The notes: generated from the sequence alone by a model not told the origin. A stretch of 18,936 nt of DNA from JAULUH01 sp032111745 (GCA_032111745.1 JAULUH010000507.1:1-18936); one strand, 5' to 3'; numbered from the stretch's first letter, positions 6,198-13,169 are shown. Numbers and translations: made by a program.

Positions 6198-6243
6198 GAC
6201 ATTCTCTCCTCGACACCACCATTGCTGGCAGGTACCCTCTCGC

Positions 6244-7065
6244 TCACAGCCGAGTCAGGATCTCTGGCTCGCCATCCGTGATGGCGATGGTATGTTCGAA
6301 GTGGGCCGAAAGACTGCCATCGGCAGTCGACACCGTCCACTTGTCCTCGTGCAGCTTGGTGCGCCAATCACCCGCGTTGACCATCGGCTCCAGGGCCATG
6401 GTCATGCCTTTTCTCAAGGGAAGGCGCAAAGATGGGTACATGCGACCTGTTTCGCCGCGGTCGGGCACATAGTTCAGGATCTGCGGCTCCTCATGCATAC
6501 GCCGCCCGATGCCATGGCTGGTGTATTCGCGCACTACCGAGAAGCCATGGTCTTCGACAACCTGTTGAATCGCCGCCGAGATATCGACAAAGCGATTGCC
6601 CTCACGGGCTTGGGCAATGCCAGCCCACAGGCTGGCCTCCGTGATCTCCAGCAGGCGTTGGGCTTCTGCGCTCACCGTGCCCACGGCGTAGGTCCAGCCC
6701 GAGTCGCCGTAGTAGCCCTGGTAGACCGCACCCACATCGACGCTGACGATGTCGCCTTCCTGCAACACCCGCCGCGTGCTGGGGATACCATGTACCAACT
6801 CGTCGTTGATAGATGCGCAGACAGTTGCCGGATAAGGTGGGCCATCCTGGGCGTTGGGATAACCCAGAAACGCCGGCACGGCACCGTGGCTGCGGATGAT
6901 CTCTGCCGCCACGGCATCCAGGTCCGCGGTAGTGGCGCCCGGCTGCACGGTTTCCCGCAGCCGGGCATGCACCTCCGCCACGATGCGTCCTGCCGAGCGC
7001 ATCAGGACGATCTCCTGATCGGACTTCAGGCGAATGCCTGCAACCCGCTTCTGCAATGGGCCCAT
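6244..7065 (-). CDS. map: Methionine aminopeptidase, type I
   Basis: Removes the N-terminal methionine from nascent proteins using two divalent metals. The 273-residue product shows all five metal ligands in order: D110 (SVDVGA), D121 (YYGDSGW), H184 (TSHGIG), E226 (ALEPMV) and E257 (HFEHTI), with the substrate-contacting H92 in LVHGIP. There is no N-terminal zinc-finger or linker extension, so it is the short bacterial class. The loop after ILNYVPDRGE is a few residues longer than usual, and W124 follows the second ligand where Ala or Thr is common. It starts at ATG 7065, three bases after the adk stop, with a weak SD, so translation is probably coupled to adk. Confidence 0.96.
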   Translation of the reverse strand: MGPLQKRVAGIRLKSDQEIVLMRSAGRIVAEVHARLRETVQPGATTADLDAVAAEIIRSHGAVPAFLGYPNAQDGPPYPATVCASINDELVHGIPSTRRVLQEGDIVSVDVGAVYQGYYGDSGWTYAVGTVSAEAQRLLEITEASLWAGIAQAREGNRFVDISAAIQQVVEDHGFSVVREYTSHGIGRRMHEEPQILNYVPDRGETGRMYPSLRLPLRKGMTMALEPMVNAGDWRTKLHEDKWTVSTADGSLSAHFEHTIAITDGEPEILTRL

Positions 7066-7068
7066 GGG

Positions 7069-7761
7069 CTAGCCGATCCGTAACCCGGCCGGTTGGGCCA
7101 CCTCGATAGCCCTCACCAGATTGCCCTGCACATCTTCGATGGAGCCCGTGCCATCAATCTTCGCCAGCAGCCCCTTGGCGAAATAATAGCCAACCAAGGG
7201 GGAAGTATGTTTGTAGTAGACAAACAGGCGATTGCGCACCGTCTCTTCAGTATCGTCGGAGCGCTGGTGAAGCTGTCCACCACACCTGTCGCAGACGCCG
7301 GCCTGCTGGGGCGGGTTCAGCGTCACGTGATAGCTGGCACCGCAGTTCTGGCATACCCGCCGGCCGGTCAGCCGCTGGATCAACTCCTCGTCCGGGACCG
7401 TCAGCAGCGGCACGGCCTGAATCCGGGTACCCAGGCTGGCGAGCATGTCGTCCAGGGCCTGGGCCTGTTCCAGCGTACGCGGGAAGCCATCAAGAATGGC
7501 ACCGTTCTGGCAATCAGGACGGCTGATACGGTCCTTGATCATGCCGATGGTGACGTCATCAGGCACCAGCTCACCGCGATCCATGTACTGCTGGGCTAGC
7601 CGGCCCAACGATGTTCGATTTTTCAGGTGCTCACGAAACAGGTCGCCGGACGAGATCTTCTTCAGCCCGAGACCTTGCTCTAAGAGATCGGCCTGGGTGC
7701 CCTTGCCGGCCCCAGGCGGGCCGATAAGCACCAGATAGACCGGAGAGTTCGGCGACGTCAT
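7069..7761 (-). CDS. adk: Adenylate kinase with zinc-type LID
   Basis: Interconverts ATP + AMP and 2 ADP in the cytoplasm. The 230-residue product has the P-loop GPPGAGKGTQ at 14-23, the AMP-binding SSGDLFRE at 37-44, DGFPRTLEQAQAL at 91-103, and a long-form LID with C137, C140, C157 and C160 (VCQNCGASYH and GVCDRCGGQL), a structural zinc site. ATG 7761 is preferred over an upstream start at 7806 because GGGAGG lies 7 nt before it. About 9-13 residues precede the beta-1/P-loop (MTSPNSPVYLVLIG). It sits between secY and map, as in many bacteria. Confidence 0.96.
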   Translation of the reverse strand: MTSPNSPVYLVLIGPPGAGKGTQADLLEQGLGLKKISSGDLFREHLKNRTSLGRLAQQYMDRGELVPDDVTIGMIKDRISRPDCQNGAILDGFPRTLEQAQALDDMLASLGTRIQAVPLLTVPDEELIQRLTGRRVCQNCGASYHVTLNPPQQAGVCDRCGGQLHQRSDDTEETVRNRLFVYYKHTSPLVGYYFAKGLLAKIDGTGSIEDVQGNLVRAIEVAQPAGLRIG

Positions 7762-7824
7762 TGTCAAACCTCCCTGCTCATTGCTCGCAGTATTGTCCGC
7801 CACCATGATCTATTGCAGCCTATC

Positions 7825-9135
7825 CTAGCGGATGAAGCCCTCATAATGGCGCATCAACAGCTGGGCCTCCAGCTGTTTCATGGTATCGAGCACCACGCCT
7901 ACCACGATCAGCAGGCCCGAGCTGGAGACCAGCAGGGTCGTATTGGTCGCCACGTTCTGGCGTGTGAGCAATGACACCAGCCAGGGCATGATGGCGACCA
8001 GGCCCAGGAACACGGCACCGGCAAAGGTGATACGGCTTACGATACCGTTCAGATAGTCCTCGGTTTTCTTGCCAGGCCGGATACCGGGCACGAAGCCGCC
8101 CTGACGCTGCAGGTTCTCAGCCAGGTTCTGCTGGCGGAAAAGCACGTCGGTGTAGAAGTAGGTGAAGAAGATCACCAGCAGGAAGTAGAAGATCCAGTAG
8201 AAGGCGTTGGCCGGATTGAATAGGCTCGTTATGGTCTGCGCCACCGTGCCCACCGCACCCTCGGCGTTCTGGAAGTAGCTGGCAATGGTGCCAGGGAACA
8301 GCAACAGGCTCTGGGCGAAGATCAGCGGGATCATGCCGGCCGAATTGACGCGCAGTGGTACATAGGTACTCTGTCCGCCGACCACCATCAACCGATTGCC
8401 ACGCATGGCCCGCACGCGCTTGCCGTATTGCACTGGCACGCGGCGCTGGCCCTCCTGGATGAACACGATGGCCAAGACCGTGAGAATCGTGATTATGATA
8501 AACAGTGCCAGCAGGCCAAACTGATTGTTCTGTATCAACTGCAACATGGTAGCTGGCAGCGTTGCCACGATGCCGCTGAAGATAATCAGCGAGATGCCAT
8601 TGCCGATACCGAACTCGGTGATCAGCTCGCCCAGCCAAAGGGCAAACATCGTGCCGCCGGTCAGGGCGATGATGATGGTCACCGACTCCAGCCAGTTGCC
8701 GGCGCCGAACCCGAAGTTGGGCAAAGCGCCTGCCCGCTGCAAGATCGTCGACTGCCCGAAGGCCTGCAGGAGGGCCAACGGAATCGTCAACCAGACCGTG
8801 TACTGGTTGATGCGCTGGCGGCCCTGCTCACCCTCCTTGGATAACGCATCCAGGGGCGGGATGATCGGGGTCAGCAGCTGCATGATAATGGACGCCGTGA
8901 TGTACGGGTAGACGCCCATGGCCATGATCGAGAAATTCTGTAGAGCACCGCCGGACATGATGTTCAAGAAACCGAGCAGGGCGTTCTCGTTGAACAACTG
9001 GTCCAACACCGCAGTATTCACACCTGGCACGGGAATGCTGGCTACCAGCCGGTAGAGCGCCAGGATGCCCAAGGTAATCAGGATCTTGGTGCGCAGGTCC
9101 GGCAGGCGCATTGCGTTGCGCACAGCACTAAGCAT
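7825..9135 (-). CDS. secY: Protein translocase channel subunit SecY
   Basis: The Sec translocon pore in the inner membrane. The 436-residue product has about ten hydrophobic segments, the first at about 17-35, a plug-region motif at 51-79 (LLGFLNIMSGGALQNFSIMA), the cytoplasmic loop QEGQRRVPVQYGKRV at about 227-241, and the second large cytoplasmic loop GGFVPGIRPGKKTEDYL, which contacts SecA and the ribosome. It ends MRHYEGFIR. ATG 9135 has AGGAGG 11 nt upstream, placed in a hairpin loop (9142-9156). It follows rplO by 34 nt and precedes adk by 63 nt, the normal end of the spc block. Confidence 0.97.
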   Translation of the reverse strand: MLSAVRNAMRLPDLRTKILITLGILALYRLVASIPVPGVNTAVLDQLFNENALLGFLNIMSGGALQNFSIMAMGVYPYITASIIMQLLTPIIPPLDALSKEGEQGRQRINQYTVWLTIPLALLQAFGQSTILQRAGALPNFGFGAGNWLESVTIIIALTGGTMFALWLGELITEFGIGNGISLIIFSGIVATLPATMLQLIQNNQFGLLALFIIITILTVLAIVFIQEGQRRVPVQYGKRVRAMRGNRLMVVGGQSTYVPLRVNSAGMIPLIFAQSLLLFPGTIASYFQNAEGAVGTVAQTITSLFNPANAFYWIFYFLLVIFFTYFYTDVLFRQQNLAENLQRQGGFVPGIRPGKKTEDYLNGIVSRITFAGAVFLGLVAIMPWLVSLLTRQNVATNTTLLVSSSGLLIVVGVVLDTMKQLEAQLLMRHYEGFIR

Positions 9136-9141
9136 GTTGAG

Positions 9142-9156
9142 GGTTACCTCCTAACC
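9142..9156 (-). promoter_or_regulatory. secY Shine-Dalgarno in a hairpin loop
   Basis: The minus-strand RNA reads GGTTA-GGAGG-TAACC: a perfect 5-bp stem (9152-9156 with 9142-9146) whose entire 5-nt loop (9147-9151) is the SD core. The spacer to ATG 9135 is 11 nt. Presentation of the SD in the loop could affect initiation; that is inference. Confidence 0.5.
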
Positions 9157-9169
9157 AGGCGTCCGGCAC

Positions 9170-9619
9170 CTAGGCCTCGATCAACTCCACTGTACCACCA
9201 GCGGCTTCGATCTTCTGGCGAGCGCCTTTGGATACGCGATGAGCTTTGACCTTGAGCGGTCGATCGATATCGCCTTCGGCGAGGATGGCTACGCGTTCAG
9301 AAGCCTTCTTGAGGATGCCGGCCTTTACCAGGGTTTCTGGGCTTACCTCACTATCGGCCTCGAACACAGCCAGGCGAGCCAGATTGACTGGCTTATACTC
9401 GACACGCCAGATGTTGGTGAACCCGCGCAGGTGAGGCAGGCGCCGTACCAGGGGCAGCTGGCCACCCTCAAAGTAGGGCCGCACGCCGCCGCCAGTGCGG
9501 CTGTTCTGGCCCTTGGTGCCGCGGCCGGCGGTCTTGCCTTTGCCGGCGGCGATGCCACGGCCAACCCGTTGGCGCTTCTTCTTGGCACCCTCTGCAGGGC
9601 CCAGGTCGTGCAATTGCAT
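9170..9619 (-). CDS. rplO: 50S ribosomal protein L15 (uL15)
   Basis: Large-subunit assembly protein. The 149-residue product opens MQLHDLGPAEGAKKKRQRVG, with GRGIAAGKGKTAGRGTKGQN, GGGVRPYFEGGQLPLVRRLP, and the C-terminal VKAHRVSKGARQKIEAAGG block. Two adjacent ATGs exist at 9622 and 9619; I choose 9619 because AGGAG is then 6 nt away rather than 3. The longer frame from 9697 overruns the rpmD end and adds non-family sequence. The spacer to rpmD is 61 nt and contains a hairpin (9654-9676) plus short C-rich repeats. Confidence 0.95.
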   Translation of the reverse strand: MQLHDLGPAEGAKKKRQRVGRGIAAGKGKTAGRGTKGQNSRTGGGVRPYFEGGQLPLVRRLPHLRGFTNIWRVEYKPVNLARLAVFEADSEVSPETLVKAGILKKASERVAILAEGDIDRPLKVKAHRVSKGARQKIEAAGGTVELIEA

Positions 9620-9653
9620 CATGGTCTCCTTGTCGCGGCCAGGGGCAGGGGCA

Positions 9654-9676
9654 GGCCCTATCCTCCAGCCAGGGCC
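9654..9676 (-). other. Hairpin between rpmD and rplO
   Basis: GGCCCT/AGGGCC (9654-9659 with 9671-9676, 11-nt loop) makes a perfect 6-bp stem 4 nt after the rpmD stop. The following stretch carries CTGCCCCTGCCCCTGG, a short direct repeat. No T-tract. Confidence 0.4.
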
Positions 9677-9680
9677 AAAA

Positions 9681-9890
9681 CTAGTCCACCACCTCAACTG
9701 TCACGAGATGGCCAACTTTGTCGATCATCCCGCGTATCACAGCCGAGTTAGCCTTCTCGACGGTGTCGCCGAGCCGTCGCAGCCCGAGCGCCTTCACCGT
9801 GGCCCGCTGGCCTTTGGTTGCGCCGATGGTGCTCTTGACCCAGGTCACGCGCACCTTGTCGACGGCCGGATCGATGTGTTTACTCTGCAT
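9681..9890 (-). CDS. rpmD: 50S ribosomal protein L30 (uL30)
   Basis: Small large-subunit protein. The 69-residue product begins MQSKHIDPAVDKVRVTWVKS, with STIGATKGQRATVKALGLRR (the family signature) and ends IDKVGHLVTVEVVD. It is slightly longer than the usual ~60 residues at the N-terminus. ATG 9890 is chosen over an in-frame start at 9932 because GGAGG lies 4 nt before it, and the choice gives an 11-nt overlap with the end of rpsE, implying translational coupling. Confidence 0.95.
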   Translation of the reverse strand: MQSKHIDPAVDKVRVTWVKSTIGATKGQRATVKALGLRRLGDTVEKANSAVIRGMIDKVGHLVTVEVVD

Positions 9891-10428
9891 TTCGCCTCCA
9901 GAAGGGCTGCAGGCTATTTGCCGGCTTGCCACGGCGCATGGCCTCCTCCTCCGGATCCTTCAGCTGGCACAAACCCGCGTACGTGGCCTGCACCACATTC
10001 AGGATGTTCGGGCTGCCCATGGACTTGGTCAGGATGTCCTTGATGCCCGCAGCCTCGATCACGGCGCGCACGCCGCCGCCGGCGATGACACCCGTGCCTG
10101 GAGAAGCAGGCTTGAGCAGAACCCTGGCCGCGCTATGGGTCGACACCACCTGATGGGGGATGGTCGTGCCCACCAGCGGGATGGGGCGCATGTTGCGCCG
10201 GGCCCGATCGCTCCCCTTGCGAATAGCCTCGGGCACCTCGCGGGCCTTGCCCACGCCGACACCCACGCGACCGTTGTTGTCGCCAACCACCACCACAGCA
10301 CGGAAGCTGAAGCGGCGGCCGCCTTTGACTACCTTCGCCGTCCGAGCGAGATGCACGACGCGCTCGTCCAATTCCTCGCGCTCCTCAACGTCGTGAGGGC
10401 GGCGCTGTCCACGTTGCGGTGCTGCCAT
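9880..10428 (-). CDS. rpsE: 30S ribosomal protein S5 (uS5)
   Basis: Protein of the 30S body at the mRNA entry path. The 182-residue product contains ERVVHLARTAKVVKGGRRFS, FRAVVVVGDNNGRVGVGVGK (the double-stranded RNA-binding fold), the second domain VLLKPASPGTGVIAGGGVRA and the KSMGSPNILNVVQAT motif. It ends LQPFWRRNAE. ATG 10428 has GGAGG 5 nt upstream, the conventional start. It overlaps rpmD by 11 nt and follows rplR by 18 nt, the standard spc order. Confidence 0.97.
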   Translation of the reverse strand: MAAPQRGQRRPHDVEEREELDERVVHLARTAKVVKGGRRFSFRAVVVVGDNNGRVGVGVGKAREVPEAIRKGSDRARRNMRPIPLVGTTIPHQVVSTHSAARVLLKPASPGTGVIAGGGVRAVIEAAGIKDILTKSMGSPNILNVVQATYAGLCQLKDPEEEAMRRGKPANSLQPFWRRNAE

Positions 10429-10446
10429 GTTTCCTCCAGCTCCCGG

Positions 10447-10812
10447 CTAGAAATCGAGCCCACCCTCGCGGGAGGCTTCGGCCAGGGCGCGAATCCGGCC
10501 GTGATAGGGGTGGCCCCCGCGATCGAACACGACCTGGGTAATGCCCTGGGCCAACGCTCGCTTAGCAACGAGAGCACCGACCAGCTTGGCTTGCTCGGTT
10601 TTGGTCTTGCCAGCCAGGTCATCCTTGAGTTCTTTGTCCAATGTCGATGCAGCCACCAGGGTAGAGCCCTGCTCGTCGTCGATCACCTGGGCGTAGATGT
10701 GAGTTAAGCTGCGAAACACGTTCAGGCGTGGTCGCGCTGCGGTGCCGTGTAATCTGGCTCGAACCCTTTGATGGCGCTTGTGCCGCAAGGCAGCTCGACT
10801 GACATTCGCCAT
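10447..10812 (-). CDS. rplR: 50S ribosomal protein L18 (uL18)
   Basis: 5S rRNA-binding protein of the central protuberance. The 121-residue product shows RHKRHQRVRARLHGTAARPR, LNVFRSLTHIYAQVIDDEQG, the KTEQAKLVGALVAKRA helix region, and the ending FDRGGHPYHGRIRALAEASR then EGGLDF. ATG 10812 is chosen over a TTG at 10830, since the family begins right there; the SD is weak. A structured 112-nt spacer separates it from rplF. Confidence 0.96.
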   Translation of the reverse strand: MANVSRAALRHKRHQRVRARLHGTAARPRLNVFRSLTHIYAQVIDDEQGSTLVAASTLDKELKDDLAGKTKTEQAKLVGALVAKRALAQGITQVVFDRGGHPYHGRIRALAEASREGGLDF

Positions 10813-10832
10813 TGCTCTTGACTCCTTCAACC

Positions 10833-10879
10833 AAGGGCCTTACCGCCGATATCGCTTGGCCGGCGGGCCGGGGACCCTT
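10833..10879 (-). other. Structured spacer between rplF and rplR
   Basis: The 112-nt gap (10813-10924) holds no gene. Its RNA can form an outer stem AAGGG/CCCTT (10875-10879 with 10833-10837) enclosing an inner stem CGCCG/CGGCG (10861-10865 with 10844-10848). No T-tract follows. The region is GC-rich, so chance pairing is possible. Confidence 0.4.
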
Positions 10880-10924
10880 CAGTGCAGTAACAGTTGTTGA
10901 ATACGCTCCGGGACAGGCTAGGGG

Positions 10925-11467
10925 CTACTTGCCCGTCTTGCCCTGCTTGCGGCGCACGACTTCTTTCTCGTAAGCGATGCCCTTGCCATGATAAGGCTCA
11001 GGCGGTCGCACGCCACGTACTCGCGCCGCCATCAGCCCCACCTGTTCCTTGTTCGCACCTTCCACCGTGACCGTGCGGCCGCTCTTGTCGACGCTGAAGG
11101 CAATGCCCTGGGGAGGATCCATCTCCACCGGATGGGAATAGCCCATGAACAGCACCATCTTGGAACCCTGCATCTCGGCGCGGTACCCGACACCTTCGAT
11201 ACGCAATACCCGCTTGAAACCCGAACTGACCCCGACTACCATGTTGCTCAGGAGTGTGCGCGTCAGGCCATGCTGCATGCGATGCAGCCGATGATCACTG
11301 GCGCGCTTCACGATCAGCTGCTTATCGGCCTGCTCGATGGTAATGTCGGGCGAGAAGGAGCGCTGCAGCTGGCCTTTCGGTCCGGTGACCAGGACTTCAT
11401 TCCCGGAACGGATCTCGACCGAGACGTTCTGCGGTACGTCAATGGGCATTTTTCCAACACGTGACAC
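10925..11467 (-). CDS. rplF: 50S ribosomal protein L6 (uL6)
   Basis: Large-subunit protein near the sarcin-ricin loop and L7/L12 stalk base. The 180-residue product starts SRVGKMPIDVPQNVSVEI, has VTGPKGQLQRSFSPDI, the VVGVSSGFKRVLRIEGVGYR block and the C-terminal RPPEPYHGKGIAYEKEVVRR signature. GTG 11467 is chosen over the longer frame at 11482 because GGAGG lies 6 nt before it and the family starts MSRVGK. It follows rpsH by 42 nt. Confidence 0.96.
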   Translation of the reverse strand: MSRVGKMPIDVPQNVSVEIRSGNEVLVTGPKGQLQRSFSPDITIEQADKQLIVKRASDHRLHRMQHGLTRTLLSNMVVGVSSGFKRVLRIEGVGYRAEMQGSKMVLFMGYSHPVEMDPPQGIAFSVDKSGRTVTVEGANKEQVGLMAARVRGVRPPEPYHGKGIAYEKEVVRRKQGKTGK

Positions 11468-11473
11468 GTTACA

Positions 11474-11478
11474 CCTCC
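11474..11478 (-). promoter_or_regulatory. Shine-Dalgarno deciding the rplF GTG start
   Basis: On the minus strand GGAGG lies 6 nt before GTG 11467. It places the start at the SRVGK N-terminus, 15 nt inside the longest frame. Confidence 0.8.
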
Positions 11479-11509
11479 ACACGCTGTATGGCCGCGCATG
11501 TTCACCTGG

Positions 11510-11905
11510 CTACCAAATGTGGCACAGCACCTCGCCGCCCACCCGCATCCGCCGGGCCTGTTGGCCGGTCATGATGCCGCGTGGGGTGGACATGATGGCG
11601 ATACCCAGGCCGCTCAGCACCCAAGGAATCTCGCTACGACCCACGTAGACCCGGCGGCCAGGTTTGCTGACGCGCTTCAGCTCGGAGATCAGCGGTTGCC
11701 GGTGGTCGTCGTACTTGAGCACAATGCGCAAGTTCGCCTGCGGCGTGTCCCGGGTAACCTGAAAATTCTGGATGTAGCCCTCATCCTTCAGAATGCGGGC
11801 TATCGCTACTTTCTCTTTGGAGCTGGGAACCAGCACCTGCTTGTGCCGGGCCACCAGCGCGTTGCTGATGCGGTTCAGCATATCTGCAATAGGATCAGTC
11901 ACCAT
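11510..11905 (-). CDS. rpsH: 30S ribosomal protein S8 (uS8)
   Basis: 16S rRNA-binding assembly protein; in E. coli it also represses spc translation at the rplE start. The 131-residue product begins MVTDPIADMLNRISNALVAR, has VLVPSSKEKVAIARILKDEG, SKPGRRVYVGRSEIPWVLSG, and the C-terminal STPRGIMTGQQARRMRVGGE followed by VLCHIW. ATG 11905 has a GGA only 2 nt away and GGAG further upstream, so the SD is not ideal; an adjacent GTG at 11902 is a possible alternative. Gap to rpsN is 33 nt. I did not find a certain S8 target site near rplE. Confidence 0.96.
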   Translation of the reverse strand: MVTDPIADMLNRISNALVARHKQVLVPSSKEKVAIARILKDEGYIQNFQVTRDTPQANLRIVLKYDDHRQPLISELKRVSKPGRRVYVGRSEIPWVLSGLGIAIMSTPRGIMTGQQARRMRVGGEVLCHIW

Positions 11906-11938
11906 AGTCCTGTAACTCCGTCAACGATCCAGGCCGAT

Positions 11939-12121
11939 TTACCAGCTGGACTTCACGACGCCCGGCAAACGGCCCTCGAGCGCCTCCCGGCGGAAGCAGA
12001 TGCGGCAGAGCTGGAACCTGCGCATGTAGCCGCGCGGCCGTCCACATACCGTGCAGCGATTTCGCACACGGGTAGGGTACTTGCGGCGCTTCTCTCGGTA
12101 GATGATGGATGTCTTAGCCAA
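11939..12121 (-). CDS. rpsN: 30S ribosomal protein S14, zinc-binding type Z (uS14)
   Basis: The 60-residue short form, MAKTSIIYREKRRKYPTRVR, then NRCTVCGRPRGYMRRFQLCR and ICFRREALEGRLPGVVKSSW. C23, C26, C39 and C42 form the zinc site. This short C+ form is usual in Firmicutes, Chloroflexota and Thermus, unlike the ~100-residue zinc-free form. The start is TTG 12121 with GAGG (12130-12133) 8 nt upstream. It follows rplE by 87 nt, a spacer that contains a hairpin. Confidence 0.96.
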   Translation of the reverse strand: MAKTSIIYREKRRKYPTRVRNRCTVCGRPRGYMRRFQLCRICFRREALEGRLPGVVKSSW

Positions 12122-12162
12122 GGTACTTGCCTCTACTCTGGTCTAGAATGGATGGCCGGCCT

Positions 12163-12187
12163 TTCCAGGACTACGGCAGGCCTGGAA
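12163..12187 (-). other. Hairpin between rplE and rpsN
   Basis: TTCCAGG/CCTGGAA (12163-12169 with 12181-12187, 11-nt loop) is a perfect 7-bp stem in the 87-nt gap between the rplE stop and the rpsN SD. No T-tract follows. Confidence 0.45.
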
Positions 12188-12208
12188 TCGCCACCAACTG
12201 CATGCGGG

Positions 12209-12766
12209 TTAGCGTGCTGCAGCGTCACGGCGGCTGAAGGGCATGCCCAGGTGCCGCAAAAGGCTGCGTGCCTCTTCGTCAGTCTCAGCCGAGGTAACGA
12301 TCGTCACCGACATGCCGCGGATCTTGTCGATCTTGTCGTAGTCGATCTCGGGGAAGATCAGCTGCTCACGCAAGCCCAGGCTGTAGTTGCCGCGGCCGTC
12401 GAAGGCGTCCGGCGACACGCCGCGGAAGTCACGCTGCCGCGGCAACGCGATATTGAACAGCCGATCCATGAAGTCCCACATCCGGTCGCCCCGCAGGGTG
12501 ACCATCACGCCAATCGTGTTACCCTCGCGCAGCTTGAAGCTGGCGATGGACTTGCGGGCCTTGGTGGTAACAGGCTTTTGCCCTACGATCTTCGTCAGAT
12601 CCGCTGAGGCGGCATCGAGGGCCTTGGCGTTCTGTAGCGCCTCACCTAAGCCGATGTTGACGACGATCTTCTCCAGTCCCGGCACCTGCATCGGATTGTC
12701 ATAGTCGAATTCTTTTTGCAGCGCAGGCACCACCTCGCTGCGATACATCTCTTTTAGCCTGGGCAT
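12209..12766 (-). CDS. rplE: 50S ribosomal protein L5 (uL5)
   Basis: 5S rRNA-binding protein that also contacts P-site tRNA. The 185-residue product begins MPRLKEMYRSEVVPALQKEF, has MQVPGLEKIVVNIGLGEALQ, the GQKPVTTKARKSIASFKLRE block, FRGVSPDAFDGRGNYSLGLR and EQLIFPEIDYDKIDKIRGM. All are canonical. ATG 12766 has GGAG 6 nt upstream. It follows rplX by 49 nt. In E. coli the S8 repressor site is at this gene's start; I could not assign it here. Confidence 0.97.
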   Translation of the reverse strand: MPRLKEMYRSEVVPALQKEFDYDNPMQVPGLEKIVVNIGLGEALQNAKALDAASADLTKIVGQKPVTTKARKSIASFKLREGNTIGVMVTLRGDRMWDFMDRLFNIALPRQRDFRGVSPDAFDGRGNYSLGLREQLIFPEIDYDKIDKIRGMSVTIVTSAETDEEARSLLRHLGMPFSRRDAAAR

Positions 12767-12777
12767 GTTTCACTCCT

Positions 12778-12802
12778 GTGGGCGGACACCCAGCCGGCCC
12801 AC
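12778..12802 (-). other. Hairpin between rplX and rplE
   Basis: GTGGGC/GCCCAC (12778-12783 with 12797-12802, 13-nt loop) is a perfect 6-bp stem in the 49-nt gap, shortly before the rplE SD. It would be the place to look for S8 autoregulation, but the characteristic S8-binding internal loop is not recognisable to me. Confidence 0.4.
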
Positions 12803-12815
12803 GACCACGGACCGC

Positions 12816-13169
12816 TTAGTCGATAATAGCGTCGCACTTGCGGCACTGGCGAGACTTGGTACCGTCTGTCGCCATATGATGGCCGATGCGCGTGGCCTTG
12901 CCACAGTGAGGGCAGACCAGCAACACGTTGCTGATATGGATGGGCGCCTCGCGCTCGATGCGCCCGGTCTGGGTGCGGATGTTGCCTGTGCGCCGCTGGT
13001 GCTTGATGATCAGATTGACCCCCGCAACCACCACGCGATCGCTGCTGGGGTCAGGCTGCCCGGCCTGGTTGCCGCCACGTCGTCCCTTCAGGACTCGCTG
13101 CACCTGGCCGCGCTCGCCTTTCTGTTCACCGCGGATCACCTCCACGGTATCTCCAGCCCTGATAGTCAT
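12816..13169 (-). CDS. rplX: 50S ribosomal protein L24 (uL24), zinc-binding form
   Basis: Assembly initiator of the large subunit. The 117-residue product opens with a KOW motif (about 1-30, IRAGDTVEVIRGEQKGERG) and ends with a zinc ribbon: C86 and C89 (VCPHCG), C109 and C112 (QCRKCD). About 12 extra residues (33-44, GNQAGQPDPSSD) lie after the first KOW segment. ATG 13169 is chosen over GTG 13172: its A is the last base of the rplN stop (TGATG, 1-nt overlap) and GGAGG lies 7 nt upstream, implying tight coupling to L14. Confidence 0.96.
   Translation of the reverse strand: MTIRAGDTVEVIRGEQKGERGQVQRVLKGRRGGNQAGQPDPSSDRVVVAGVNLIIKHQRRTGNIRTQTGRIEREAPIHISNVLLVCPHCGKATRIGHHMATDGTKSRQCRKCDAIID

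Noticed and set aside
6198..6243. Small hidden infA or other gene in the map-rpmJ gap
   Set aside because: 46 nt is too short and holds only the rpmJ ribosome site.
6115..7083. 322-residue plus-strand frame opposite map and rpmJ
   Set aside because: Shadow of map; no family resemblance, and all five metal ligands of map are intact on the minus strand.
7762..7824. Promoter for adk in the secY-adk gap
   Set aside because: A TTTGACA is present but it is just before the ATG, part of the ribosome-site spacing, and no -10 box can follow.
11498..12607. 369-residue plus-strand frame across rpsH, rpsN and rplE
   Set aside because: Antisense to three well-conserved genes and spans their intergenic regions without motifs.
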